Under the pieces are notes generated by a model, which worked only from the letters and a program-made list of their open reading frames with translations, did no database searches and had not been told where the DNA came from. A stretch of 64,000 bases of DNA from Jiulongibacter sp024742395 (GTDB lineage Bacteria; Bacteroidota; Bacteroidia; Cytophagales; Spirosomataceae): contig OZ252236.1 in assembly GCA_965249455.1 (NCBI GenBank), forward strand, positions 3,410,001-3,474,000, read 5' to 3'. Shown piece after piece: positions 45,798-54,701 of this stretch; the first letter of the stretch is position 1, and each line of letters opens with the position of its first letter. The translations under genes were made by a program, and so were the position numbers.

Positions 45798-45805
45798 CAA
45801 AGATA
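45798..45805 (-). promoter_or_regulatory. Promoter -7 box of the rRNA methyltransferase gene
   Basis: TATCTTTG on the minus strand, a perfect -7 consensus 18 bases upstream of the ATG, giving a leader of about 12 bases. It fixes the translation start. Confidence 0.6.
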
Positions 45806-45827
45806 CTCTATTATGACCTTTGTCACA

Positions 45828-45856
45828 TTGCTTTAGCAAAATTTAGCTTACTTTTG
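45828..45856 (+). promoter_or_regulatory. Promoter of the Rrf2-family gene
   Basis: TTG 45828-45830, 18-base spacer, TACTTTTG 45849-45856. The -7 box covers the in-frame TTG at 45854, ruling it out as a start and supporting the ATG at 45878. The two divergent promoters share a 98-base gap. Confidence 0.6.
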
Positions 45857-45877
45857 TTTTGTAGCTACCATTTAAAC

Positions 45878-46291
45878 ATGATATCTAAAAAGGCTAAATA
45901 TGCTCTCAAAGCACTGAAACATTTGGGAGCCACGTACGAGGAGAAAAAGCCTGTGCTTATTTCTGCAATTGCAGAGAGTGAAAACATTCCAAAGAAGTTT
46001 TTAGAGGCTATCTTACTGGAGCTTCGAAATAATGGCATCCTTCAAAGTCAGAAAGGCAAAGGCGGCGGATACTTACTAAGAACCGCTCCCGAAAACATTA
46101 GCTTTGCCAAAGTCCTCAGAATCATTGATGGTCCCATTGCCCCGCTTCTTTGCGTATCACTTAATTTTTATGGTACTTGTGAAGATTGCACTACTGAAGA
46201 CGCCTGTAAGCTACGGCCTATACTCGGCAAAGTCCGCGATGCGAATCTGGAAGTTTATGAAAAAACTACGGTAGCAGACTTGCTTAAGTAA
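45878..46291 (+). CDS. Rrf2-family transcriptional regulator
   Basis: 137 residues from ATG 45878. The winged helix covers residues 1-70 (Y-A-L-K-A-L, I-P-K-K-F-L-E-A-I-L-L-E-L, G-K-G-G-G-Y-L-L). Cysteines 92, 101, 104 and 110 in C-V-S-L-N-F...C-E-D-C...C are well placed to hold an iron-sulfur cluster as in IscR/NsrR, though the spacing differs from IscR. It would sense iron-sulfur status, redox or nitric oxide. Its targets are not obvious here; it may repress its own or the divergent gene. Confidence 0.87.
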   Translation: MISKKAKYALKALKHLGATYEEKKPVLISAIAESENIPKKFLEAILLELRNNGILQSQKGKGGGYLLRTAPENISFAKVLRIIDGPIAPLLCVSLNFYGTCEDCTTEDACKLRPILGKVRDANLEVYEKTTVADLLK

Positions 46292-46541
46292 TGCCGTTCT
46301 ACTTTTGCAAAGGTCTTTCATATAAATAATATTGCATTTAGCTTTCTAATTCTAGTTCAGCCTTTATATTAGAACTCTTACACCACATTCGCTATTCCAG
46401 ACTATTCTGCAAGTATTTTCATGCTTTAAATTACCCACTTGGTTGCTGATGGAAACCACTCATGTAGAATTATTCCAGCTTTTTGTAATGCCAGCAAAAA
46501 ATGCGTTTTTTTGAATAAGTTTAACCATAAAAACATTAGTC

Positions 46542-47015
46542 ATGACCAGACCCACCTTTTTAACCGTACTGTGTGTTCTCACCTTCATAGGTAGCGGCTA
46601 CGGAATTTTCAATGCCATAACCAGTTATAATAATGCCGAAATGGCCGTAGGACTTACCAATGATGTCATGGACGAAGCCATGGATGAAATTGAAGATGAA
46701 GTAGGCGACGAAAAAGAGGCCGCAATGGTAGAGAAAATCATGGGAGCGGTTACCAATGGACTCACAGTAGAAAATGTGAAGAATATGTCTATCGCTAACG
46801 GCATAGCAGCCATATTGACTTTAATTGGAGCAGTTTTAATGTGGGGACTGGATAAAAAAGGTTTCTGGCTTTATTTGCTCGGTACCTTAGTAAGTATCAT
46901 AGCACCTATAATGATTTATAAGGGTATTCTGGGAGCCATGGCCGGTGGTGGTATTGCCTTTATCGGAATTATTTTCGTTGTTCTTTATGGCCTTAACCTT
47001 AAACACCTTAAATAA
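46542..47015 (+). CDS. Small membrane protein of unknown function, first of a coupled pair
   Basis: 157 residues. One hydrophobic segment at the N terminus (about 6-26), then an acidic helix with D-E-A-M-D-E-I-E-D-E-V-G-D-E, then three further membrane segments (about 82-155). No family motif recognised. The stop codon TAA overlaps the ATG of the next gene by one base, so the two are translated in coupling. It has its own 250-base upstream gap, in which no strict promoter box was seen. Confidence 0.65.
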   Translation: MTRPTFLTVLCVLTFIGSGYGIFNAITSYNNAEMAVGLTNDVMDEAMDEIEDEVGDEKEAAMVEKIMGAVTNGLTVENVKNMSIANGIAAILTLIGAVLMWGLDKKGFWLYLLGTLVSIIAPIMIYKGILGAMAGGGIAFIGIIFVVLYGLNLKHLK

Positions 47016-47614
47016 TGCAATACTCAAATCAAGATCTTGTAAGACAGGCATGGAATATCCTTGACTTTAAAAAGATTATTTTCGGAATTTTAGCCACAAT
47101 AATAGTCGGAATGATCTCCGGCATACCAAACTCCATGGATCCCAGATTTGGAGGGCTGGTATCCTTGCTTACCTCCGGAGCTTTCGGTGTAGGTATGGCC
47201 GTTTTCTACTTAAATATAGCCCGTGGTGGTGAGCCGATTATTGAGCAGATTTTTGATGGCTTTAAGAATTATATTCCTGCTCTTTTGACTTCCCTATTGA
47301 TGTTCATCATAGTGGGTATTGGCTTTGTGTGTTTGATAGTACCAGGAATCATTTTGGGTTTAGGTCTTTCTCAAACCTATTTTATTTTGGCAGAAGATAA
47401 AAACATCCAGGCTGTAGATGCACTAAAGAAAAGCTGGGACATGATGGATGGTTACAAAATGAAGTATTTTCTACTTTGTCTTCTTTATTTTCTTCTTATC
47501 CTCGCCGGATTGCTCTGCTTTTTTGTAGGCATATTTGTGGTGATACCCTTAATTCAGACAAGTAACGCCGTTTTCTATGAAAAACTCAAGGCGGGGGAAT
47601 TATATAAAGTCTAA
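47015..47614 (+). CDS. DUF975-like membrane protein
   Basis: 199 residues with five or so predicted membrane segments. The middle signature A-L-K-K-S-W-D-M-M-D-G-Y-K and preceding L-A-E-D-K-N-I-Q-A-V-D resemble DUF975 proteins, integral membrane proteins of unknown role. Translationally coupled to the upstream gene (TAATG overlap). It ends in a strong terminator-like hairpin that sits just ahead of the next gene. Confidence 0.7.
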   Translation: MQYSNQDLVRQAWNILDFKKIIFGILATIIVGMISGIPNSMDPRFGGLVSLLTSGAFGVGMAVFYLNIARGGEPIIEQIFDGFKNYIPALLTSLLMFIIVGIGFVCLIVPGIILGLGLSQTYFILAEDKNIQAVDALKKSWDMMDGYKMKYFLLCLLYFLLILAGLLCFFVGIFVVIPLIQTSNAVFYEKLKAGELYKV

Positions 47615-47633
47615 TAGTTTTCAAGGACATTTT

Positions 47634-47669
47634 AAAGAGACGAGCAGACCATACTGCTCGTCTCTTTTT
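47634..47669 (+). terminator. Strong terminator-like hairpin just upstream of the AlkD-like gene
   Basis: AAAGAGACGAGCAG (47634-47647) pairs perfectly with CTGCTCGTCTCTTT (47654-47667) around a six-base loop and ends in a T5 tract (47665-47669). The next start codon is at 47673, so no promoter can lie between. Confidence 0.85.
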
Positions 47670-47672
47670 AAT

Positions 47673-48374
47673 ATGGATAAATCAGAGGTAATAAAGAGAC
47701 TCAAAAAAATGGGAGACCCCAAACTGACTCTGGATAGGGAAAAGAAGTTTGGGGTAGTGGCCACTAACGCTTTAGGAATTACGGTCAAAGACTTAAAAGA
47801 ATTAGCCAAAGAAATTAAAATGAATAGTTCATTGGCTCTGGAGTTATTTGATTCCGGAATCTATGAGGCTCGTATCTTATGTAGTAAATTGTTTTATCCT
47901 AAGGACTTGACTCCTGAACTCATGGAAAAATGGGTTCAGACTTTTGATAATTGGGAAATCTGCGATTCCTTCTGTATGACGGTTTTTTCTCGGAGCCCGC
48001 TGGCTTTAAAGAAAATAAATGAATGGGGTTCTCGAGAACCCGAATTTGAAAAAAGAGCAGCTTTTGCCACCATGGCCGCATACTGTTTGGCAGACAAAAA
48101 AGGGGCAAACCCGGTTTTCGAATCATTCTTTCCTTTGATTTTGGAAGCTGCTACCGATGAAAGACTCTATGTAAAAAAGGCAGTCAATTGGGCGTTAAGA
48201 AGTATAGGAAAAAGAAATATTGATCTTAATAAAGAAGCCATTAAGCTATCAGAAAGAATAATTCTTATCCATTCAAAGTCTGCTCAGTGGATCGCTAAAG
48301 ATGCTTTAAAAGAACTTAAAGGAGAAAATGTTCGAATCTCTGACTATCCACGGAGTATTTACAGACCTTCTTAA
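47673..48374 (+). CDS. DNA alkylation repair protein (AlkD-like HEAT-repeat)
   Basis: 233 residues from ATG 47673; an upstream in-frame ATG (47577) would overlap the previous gene and translate through the hairpin, while the family normally begins close to the short helix before G-D-P-K. The G-V-V-A-T-N-A-L-G-I-T-V-K-D-L-K-E-L-A-K segment and following HEAT-like helices (A-V-N-W-A-L-R-S-I-G-K-R) are those of AlkC/AlkD-type DNA glycosylases, which excise bulky or positively charged alkylated bases. The AlkD Trp/Asp catalytic residues cannot be assigned by eye. Its leader is occupied by a terminator-like hairpin. Confidence 0.85.
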   Translation: MDKSEVIKRLKKMGDPKLTLDREKKFGVVATNALGITVKDLKELAKEIKMNSSLALELFDSGIYEARILCSKLFYPKDLTPELMEKWVQTFDNWEICDSFCMTVFSRSPLALKKINEWGSREPEFEKRAAFATMAAYCLADKKGANPVFESFFPLILEAATDERLYVKKAVNWALRSIGKRNIDLNKEAIKLSERIILIHSKSAQWIAKDALKELKGENVRISDYPRSIYRPS

Positions 48375-48461
48375 GAATGTCCCGTATTATAAAATTCTCA
48401 TAATCAAGGGCTCTGTTTATTTTGGCTTTGTTAATTTTAGGAAAAACAAACCAAAATAGCG

Positions 48462-49142
48462 ATGAAATCAACCATAATTCTAGTACTCTTACTAATAGGG
48501 CAATCAGCCTTTTCGCAAGCATTTATGCCAGGCTTTGACATGTTTTCTCATAAAAAACCTGCTCATTTGACTTTGGCTGACGGTACCAAAATTGAAGGCG
48601 AAATAGCCCGTTTGCAACGCAAAAGAAACAACATTTCAGGTATAGACATGGAGATAAACGGTGAGAAAATCACCTACGCTCCAGAAGAAGTGAAAGAAAT
48701 GTATTTGCCTGCTCACGGTCTAAACAAGTTTTCATTAAAATCTGAGAACACCTTCAATACGTCAAAGACTTATGATCTTGATATGATCAATGAAGGATAT
48801 GGATTTTTCGAGAACACTGAGGTGGCTTTCGGCGGAAAAGTACAAACTTTAATGATGCAACTGGTGAACCCTGATTTTGCCAACAAGGTCAAGATCTATT
48901 TTGACCCAATGGCTATGGAAACAATGAAAGTTGGGATCGGGCCTATGTCTACTGGTGGAATAGACAGGAGTTATTACATTAAAGTGGGCGACGAACCGGC
49001 TTACAAGCTTTCGAAAGCCAATTTTAAAGATGAGTTGCCAAAGATTTTTGCCAGCTGCCCTGAAATGCAAAAAAAGGTAAGTAAAAAGCCAAACTGGAAA
49101 GAACTACCAAAATATTTTTACGGATTTGATATCTGTGAATAG
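48462..49142 (+). CDS. Hypothetical secreted protein
   Basis: 226 residues with a signal peptide ending near A-F-S-Q (residue 19). The mature part is a beta-rich, unclassified domain (L-A-D-G-T-K-I-E-G-E-I near residue 40 is like a small SH3-type or Sm-like strand pair). No motif I recognise. It is convergent with the efflux operon and ends at a shared hairpin. Confidence 0.6.
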   Translation: MKSTIILVLLLIGQSAFSQAFMPGFDMFSHKKPAHLTLADGTKIEGEIARLQRKRNNISGIDMEINGEKITYAPEEVKEMYLPAHGLNKFSLKSENTFNTSKTYDLDMINEGYGFFENTEVAFGGKVQTLMMQLVNPDFANKVKIYFDPMAMETMKVGIGPMSTGGIDRSYYIKVGDEPAYKLSKANFKDELPKIFASCPEMQKKVSKKPNWKELPKYFYGFDICE

Positions 49143-49150
49143 TACATTTA

Positions 49151-49176
49151 GCCCCGTAAAATGAATTTTACGGGGC
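49151..49176. terminator. Hairpin between convergent genes
   Basis: GCCCCGTAAAA (49151-49161) with TTTTACGGGGC (49166-49176), loop TGAA; 11-bp stem. The flanks are only weakly T-rich, so it may stop both directions without a strong U tract. Confidence 0.65.
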
Positions 49177-49181
49177 CTGCT

Positions 49182-50327
49182 TTATTCTTCTGAAGTTCCG
49201 CCAGCAATGAGCTGAGCACCTTCTATAACCACATTATTTGCATTTTTAGGCGAGATGATCTCTACAAAAGCGTCTTTTGTGAGCCCGGTTTCAATTTTCA
49301 CTTTCTGAAAAACCGCAGCATTCTCTTCTTTCTCCTTCTGTATCAATATGTAGTTACCATCTGCTTCGCGTAAAATTGCCGACTCAGGTAAAACTAATAC
49401 TTGTTTCTCAGCTGTTTGAATTCTTCCGGAAAGGTATTGGCCTGGAATTAAATGCACTTCATCTTGCTCCCGGACAAAGTGTACATGTACATTGACGGCC
49501 TTATTCGTTTGGTCAAAACTTTTTGCCACCAAAAAAATAGAAGCTGTAACTTCCTGATCAAACGGTTCTCCCGAGAAAAGAACCTTCTGTCCCTCTTGGA
49601 GGTATTTGGCGTCCTTCTCGAAAACCTTCAATTCTACATGCAAATGATCTTTATTGATCAATTCAAAAAGCACATCATTGGGGGCAAAATTGGTTCCGGT
49701 GTGCACCATTACATCTTTCACAAAACCCGAAAATGGGGCATATATATTGAAATATTCGGTAATTTCTCCACTTCTTAAAGTATTCAAATTAACATTCGCA
49801 ATTTTCAATTTAGCCTCTAATCCTTTTAATACTGCTCTGTTTAATTTCCAGGCATTCTCTGCTTCTTGCAATTTTTTCTGAACACCGGCTTCTTGCGAAA
49901 CAAGAATCTTCTGCCTCTCCAACTCCTGACTGAGCAAATCGTTTTTCAAATAGGTTTCCAGGTAATCCTGCTGCATTTGAACCAGTTCCATGCTCTGTGC
50001 TGTGGCTAAAATCCCTCCTCGTTTCACATATTTACCAGGCAATACATTGTGGGTGATTTTGCTGATCCTTCCGTTAATTACTGCACTAACCTGAGCAATA
50101 TTCTCCGGCGGAACATCCACCATTCCGGTAGCCAGGATTTCACCGCTCATGTTCCTTGAAATCGGATCACCTAATTTCAAATCAAGGCTTGAAAGCTGCT
50201 CCTTGCTTAGAATTATTTCGTTGGCCGAAACTTCTGTAAGATCTTCTGATAAATCGGCACTCTCCTCACTTGTACAGGCTGAAAAAGCCAATAAAAGTAA
50301 AAAAATGTGTATTGTTATTTTTTTCAT
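49182..50327 (-). CDS. RND efflux periplasmic adaptor lipoprotein (CusB/CzcB-like)
   Basis: 381 residues with a lipobox (F-S-A-C, Cys18). Barrel-sandwich halves (V-S-A-V-I-N-G-R-I near residue 80 and I-Y-A-P-F-S-G-F-V near 195) flank a helical hairpin of about 80 residues; a beta-barrel and membrane-proximal domain follow. It links the RND pump to the outer membrane channel. No long N-terminal Met-rich metal-binding extension as in CusB is visible. It starts 12 bases after the fused pump gene and is surely in the same operon. Confidence 0.92.
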   Translation of the reverse strand: MKKITIHIFLLLLAFSACTSEESADLSEDLTEVSANEIILSKEQLSSLDLKLGDPISRNMSGEILATGMVDVPPENIAQVSAVINGRISKITHNVLPGKYVKRGGILATAQSMELVQMQQDYLETYLKNDLLSQELERQKILVSQEAGVQKKLQEAENAWKLNRAVLKGLEAKLKIANVNLNTLRSGEITEYFNIYAPFSGFVKDVMVHTGTNFAPNDVLFELINKDHLHVELKVFEKDAKYLQEGQKVLFSGEPFDQEVTASIFLVAKSFDQTNKAVNVHVHFVREQDEVHLIPGQYLSGRIQTAEKQVLVLPESAILREADGNYILIQKEKEENAAVFQKVKIETGLTKDAFVEIISPKNANNVVIEGAQLIAGGTSEE

Positions 50328-50339
50328 CTATACTATATT

Positions 50340-53300
50340 TTACTGGCCCTGAAGCCAGAGAATTTCTGTTTGGTTTTGGTAAAGCTGTAGTTTTAGTCTG
50401 TTTACTTCTTCCTTTATTGAAAAAAGAAGTTGCAGTGTTTGAAAATATTCGAAATAGGTAATTTCCCCCGCCTTATAGCGAAGGAAGGCCTTCTCAGAAA
50501 TAAGCTCCGCTTCAGGAACTATTACATTTTCAAAGTGATCCAAAGAGCTTTGAATGCCGCTTTGCTTAATCTCTAAAGATTCCAATTCGTTTTTAAGTTC
50601 TGTTTCTCTTAAACCTAATTGATCACTGAGTATTTGCTGATTTAATTTAGCAACTTCAGCCCTGGCCTTAATGGAAGAATTGAATATAGGGATAGCTATA
50701 CCCGCCCCCACGAAAAACTGATTCCACTGACCCATCATTGACTGATTATACAAGCCACCTGAAAAATCTGGTTTGAGCATTGACTGCTGGAGCTTTAAAT
50801 CCTGAGTTGCAAGCTGCCGCCTTTGCTTCAAAATAGTAAGTTCCGGATTAGACTCTACTGAGTTTACAGGTTTAGCAGCAACCATCTCAGTATTTAAAAC
50901 CGGAACGCTCTCCAGATTAAGAATAGCCTGCAGTTGTTTCAATAAACTTTCTTCCTGAGTGTCTATTTGCTGTCTCTTGTTCGATAATTGACTTAAAACC
51001 GATTCTAAGGAAAGCCTTTCCAATGAATTAGCCTCCCCGGCATCCACTCGTGAAGTGGCCAGTTTCAATGCTTTTTTGTAAGTGGCCTGCTCAGCATCAT
51101 TGACCATTTTTCGTTCTCGGAGGTTTCTTATCTCAAAAAACAGCAGTCTTACAGATCTATGCAGAGCTGCCCTGGTAAGAAATTTCTCTGCTTCTGTCTC
51201 TCCTACCATGGCGGTATAATAGGCTTTCAGAGCTTTATTTTTTGCCGGATGAACGATGGTCTGCTCCATCCCAAATGTATAATCGCCGACTCCGGGAGTT
51301 TGAATGTTTCCATACTGCAATGAAAAATTCGTTGAATGTTTCAGAGGGGCGGCCTTAACTTCAATTTCACTCAATTGTATTCTGGCTTCGGCCATTTTCA
51401 TTTCACTGTTTTGAGCATCTGCCAGATTTAATAATTCGGGAAGGCTCATTTGAGCTTCAGAGAAAATTGGTAAAAACATGAACAGTACTATTGTTAGCTT
51501 CCTGTTCACATTTTTTTTCTCACTAAATAGAAGGTAAAGAACAGGTAGAACCACAAGTGTTAAAAGTGTGGCAGAAATAAGTCCACCAATTACTACGGTG
51601 GCCAGCGGTTTCTGCACCTCCGCACCGGCTGAAGTAGAGATAGCCATAGGTAAGAACCCTAAAGAGGCCACTGTCGCAGTCATTATAACAGGCCTGAAAC
51701 GTACCTTAACGCCTTCTTTCACTCTTTCCAGCAAGCCAAGATCACTACTGACTTTCAGCTCATTTAAATAGCCGATAAGCACGATACCATTCAAAACCGC
51801 AACGCCAAACAGAGCAATAAAACCTACTCCTGCAGATATACTGAAAGGCATGCCACGTAGCCATAAGGCAAAAATGCCACCGATGGCAGAAAGCGGAATG
51901 GCCGTAAAAATCATGAGCGACTGCTTAAACGAATGGAAAGTGAAGTAAAGCATGGCAAAAATTAATAAGAGTGCCAATGGTACGGCCAGCATTAATCTTT
52001 CTTTGGCCTTTTGTAAATTCTCAAAGGCTCCTCCGTAGTTAAAATAATATCCGGTTGGAAGCTTAATCTCCGATTTTAAGGTGTTTTGGATTTCGGCAAC
52101 AAGTGTCTCCACATCACGGTTAAGCACACCCACACCAATATTGATTCTTCTTTTGGTGCCTTCTCTTGAAATTTGTGCAGGCCCCGTTTGATAATTGATA
52201 TCCGCCACAGCTGAGAGTGGAATAAAACTACCAGAAGGCAATTGCACCGGAAGCTGCCTGACATGCTCAATATCGTTTCTTAAAGATTCATCTAGCCTGA
52301 GTACCAAATCAAAACGCTTTTCTTTTTCAAATACCACTCCTGCCTCTTTGCCCGAAAAACCCGTGCTTAGCAGTGTGTTCATTTCTTGTATTTGAAGCCC
52401 ATATCTGGCCATCTTTTCACGATCATACTTCACGGCTATTTGAGGCAGACCAGCCACACGTTCTACTTTTATACTGGCTATGCCTTCTAATGATTTTATG
52501 GCCGAAGCCGACTTACCTGCCATTTCTGCGAGGGTGTTGAGATCGTCTCCAAAAATTTTTATTACTATTTCAGAGCGGGCTCCGGCAATCATTTCATTAA
52601 AACGCATCTGTATTGGTTGGGTAAATTCTACACTCGTACCCGGAACCTTTTCTTCCAAAACGGCACTCATTTTCTCTACTAACTCCTCTCTGGATGAAGC
52701 TGAAGTCCATTCACTGTGATCTTTGAGATTAATCATTAGATCAGCCATTTCAGGCGGCATGGGATCTGTTGGTACTTCAGATGCCCCTATTCTTCCGACT
52801 ATTTGAATGACCTCAGGAAATTTCTCCAATAAGGCTTTCTGTGCTTTTAATGTCGCCTCAATGGTCGTGGTCAACGAAGAACCTGGAGAAGTCTGAAAAT
52901 CGACCGCTAAGTCGCCTTCGTCTAAGGTGGGAATAAACTCACCTCCGAGTTGGTTAAAAACCAACAAAGCTAAGACTAAGGCTGCAAGCGATATCGCTAG
53001 AACCGTCTTTTTGAATGCAATAGCTTTTAAAAATAAAGGCTCATACCAGGAATAAACCTTATTCACTATCTTGTCAGAAACAGCGAAATGCTTGTTCCCT
53101 TCCTTTCTCAGCAGAAAGGCCGAAGCCATAGGAATATAGGTAAGGGACAACAAAATAGCTACCAATATAGCGAGACTGACTGTTAAGGCCATAGGTCTGA
53201 ACATCTTCCCTTCAATGCCTTCGAGAGAAAGAATAGGCAGATAAACCAACAAGATAATAAAGCCGCCAAATACTGCTGAGGAAAGAACCGAACTGGCCGA

Positions 53301-54623
53301 TTTTCTAACCATACTGTCCATTTCAGCTGAAGGTATTAAAGCCACTTTGTATTGTTTATCGTGATGAAGCTTAAAGAGCACAGCCTCCACAACAATGACC
53401 GAACAATCTACCAATAAACCGAAATCAAGAGCTCCTAAGCTCATCAAATTCGCAGATATACCAAAGGTATTCATCAGACCAAAAGTGATGAGCATCGTTA
53501 TCGGAATAACGGAGGCCACCAAAAGCCCGGCTCTGATACTGCCAAGCAACAAAACAAGCACAAAAATGACAATCAGTCCACCTTCCAATAAGTTCTTTTC
53601 TACTGTTCTGATAGACTTGTCAATGAGTTTTGTTCGGTCAATAAATGCAGAGATTTCTATATCGTCCGGCAGACTTTCGGCGATTCTCGATATCCTTTCC
53701 TTCACTCCTTTGATCGTTTTTTCTGAATCAGCTCCTTTAAGCATTAGCACAATACCACCCACCGCTTCTGACTCGCCATTTCTGGTCATGGCACCGTATC
53801 TTATTGCGTGGCCAAAACCGACTTCAGCAACGTCTCGAACTAAAACAGGTACACCATTCCTATTGGAAACCACAATTTGACCAATCTCCTCAGGACTGGA
53901 GACCACTCCCTCGCCTCTAATAAAATAGGCCTGATGATTTTTCTCAATATAACTACCTCCAATATTGGCATTATTGCTTTGCAGAGCCTCATATAATTGT
54001 GGAATGCTTATCCCGTTAGCTTTCAGCCTTTCAGGAAGAATTTTTACTTCATATTGCTTCACAAAACCACCAAAACTGCTAATTTCAATAACCCCGGGAA
54101 TTCCTGCCAGCTGCCGCTTAACCACCCAGTCTTGCATGGTTCTTAGTTCAGTTAGGCTATATTTACTCTCAGCCCCTTTTTTGGGCACCAGAGTATACTG
54201 GTATATCTCACCCAGCCCGGTGGTTATGGGTGCTAATTCAGGTTTACCGAAATCAGCAGGTATATTGCCTTCGGCCATTTTGATTTGCTCAGCCACCATT
54301 TGGCGTGCCAAATACATATCTATTTCCTCTTCAAACACCACAGTGATAACTGAAAGCCCCTGCCTTGAGGTACTACGTATCTCGGTAACTCCCTGTAAAT
54401 TCGCCATTTGAAGCTCTAAGGGTGCTGTAATGTATTGCTCCATTTCTTCTGTGGCCAAAGACGGAGATTGTGTTAAGATGACTACCTGATTATTTGTAAC
54501 ATCAGGAATAGCATCAATGGGTAGCTGTCGCAGTGAGAAGCCACCCCAGATAAGAAGTAGCAGTAGAGTAAAAGCTACAATGATTTTGTTATTTATGCTG
54601 AACGCAATTATTTTTTCAAACAT
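50340..54623 (-). CDS. CusA/CzcA heavy-metal RND pump fused to a TolC-family outer membrane channel
   Basis: 1427 residues. Residues about 1-1035 are a heavy-metal efflux RND pump with twelve membrane segments: Q-L-P-I-D-A-I-P-D-V-T-N-N-Q near the N terminus and the proton-relay segment L-G-A-L-D-F-G-L-L-V-D. At 1039 a new signal-peptide-like stretch begins (N-R-K-L-T-I-V-L-F-M-F-L-P, ending S-E-A-Q), and residues about 1060-1427 form a TolC-type coiled channel. The junction holds an A8 run (51511-51518) immediately before an in-frame GTG (51507-51509): losing or gaining one A ends the pump and leaves the channel startable from the GTG. Fused versions are known in Bacteroidota. Metal (Cu/Ag or Co/Zn/Cd) undetermined. 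Confidence 0.92.
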   Translation of the reverse strand: MFEKIIAFSINNKIIVAFTLLLLLIWGGFSLRQLPIDAIPDVTNNQVVILTQSPSLATEEMEQYITAPLELQMANLQGVTEIRSTSRQGLSVITVVFEEEIDMYLARQMVAEQIKMAEGNIPADFGKPELAPITTGLGEIYQYTLVPKKGAESKYSLTELRTMQDWVVKRQLAGIPGVIEISSFGGFVKQYEVKILPERLKANGISIPQLYEALQSNNANIGGSYIEKNHQAYFIRGEGVVSSPEEIGQIVVSNRNGVPVLVRDVAEVGFGHAIRYGAMTRNGESEAVGGIVLMLKGADSEKTIKGVKERISRIAESLPDDIEISAFIDRTKLIDKSIRTVEKNLLEGGLIVIFVLVLLLGSIRAGLLVASVIPITMLITFGLMNTFGISANLMSLGALDFGLLVDCSVIVVEAVLFKLHHDKQYKVALIPSAEMDSMVRKSASSVLSSAVFGGFIILLVYLPILSLEGIEGKMFRPMALTVSLAILVAILLSLTYIPMASAFLLRKEGNKHFAVSDKIVNKVYSWYEPLFLKAIAFKKTVLAISLAALVLALLVFNQLGGEFIPTLDEGDLAVDFQTSPGSSLTTTIEATLKAQKALLEKFPEVIQIVGRIGASEVPTDPMPPEMADLMINLKDHSEWTSASSREELVEKMSAVLEEKVPGTSVEFTQPIQMRFNEMIAGARSEIVIKIFGDDLNTLAEMAGKSASAIKSLEGIASIKVERVAGLPQIAVKYDREKMARYGLQIQEMNTLLSTGFSGKEAGVVFEKEKRFDLVLRLDESLRNDIEHVRQLPVQLPSGSFIPLSAVADINYQTGPAQISREGTKRRINIGVGVLNRDVETLVAEIQNTLKSEIKLPTGYYFNYGGAFENLQKAKERLMLAVPLALLLIFAMLYFTFHSFKQSLMIFTAIPLSAIGGIFALWLRGMPFSISAGVGFIALFGVAVLNGIVLIGYLNELKVSSDLGLLERVKEGVKVRFRPVIMTATVASLGFLPMAISTSAGAEVQKPLATVVIGGLISATLLTLVVLPVLYLLFSEKKNVNRKLTIVLFMFLPIFSEAQMSLPELLNLADAQNSEMKMAEARIQLSEIEVKAAPLKHSTNFSLQYGNIQTPGVGDYTFGMEQTIVHPAKNKALKAYYTAMVGETEAEKFLTRAALHRSVRLLFFEIRNLRERKMVNDAEQATYKKALKLATSRVDAGEANSLERLSLESVLSQLSNKRQQIDTQEESLLKQLQAILNLESVPVLNTEMVAAKPVNSVESNPELTILKQRRQLATQDLKLQQSMLKPDFSGGLYNQSMMGQWNQFFVGAGIAIPIFNSSIKARAEVAKLNQQILSDQLGLRETELKNELESLEIKQSGIQSSLDHFENVIVPEAELISEKAFLRYKAGEITYFEYFQTLQLLFSIKEEVNRLKLQLYQNQTEILWLQGQ

Positions 54624-54701
54624 GACTTAATTAATAAATCGCTAATGATGAGTCTTCCCAATCTGGAAAGGCCTTTTAAGAAAAAACGATATTAAATAAG
54701 T

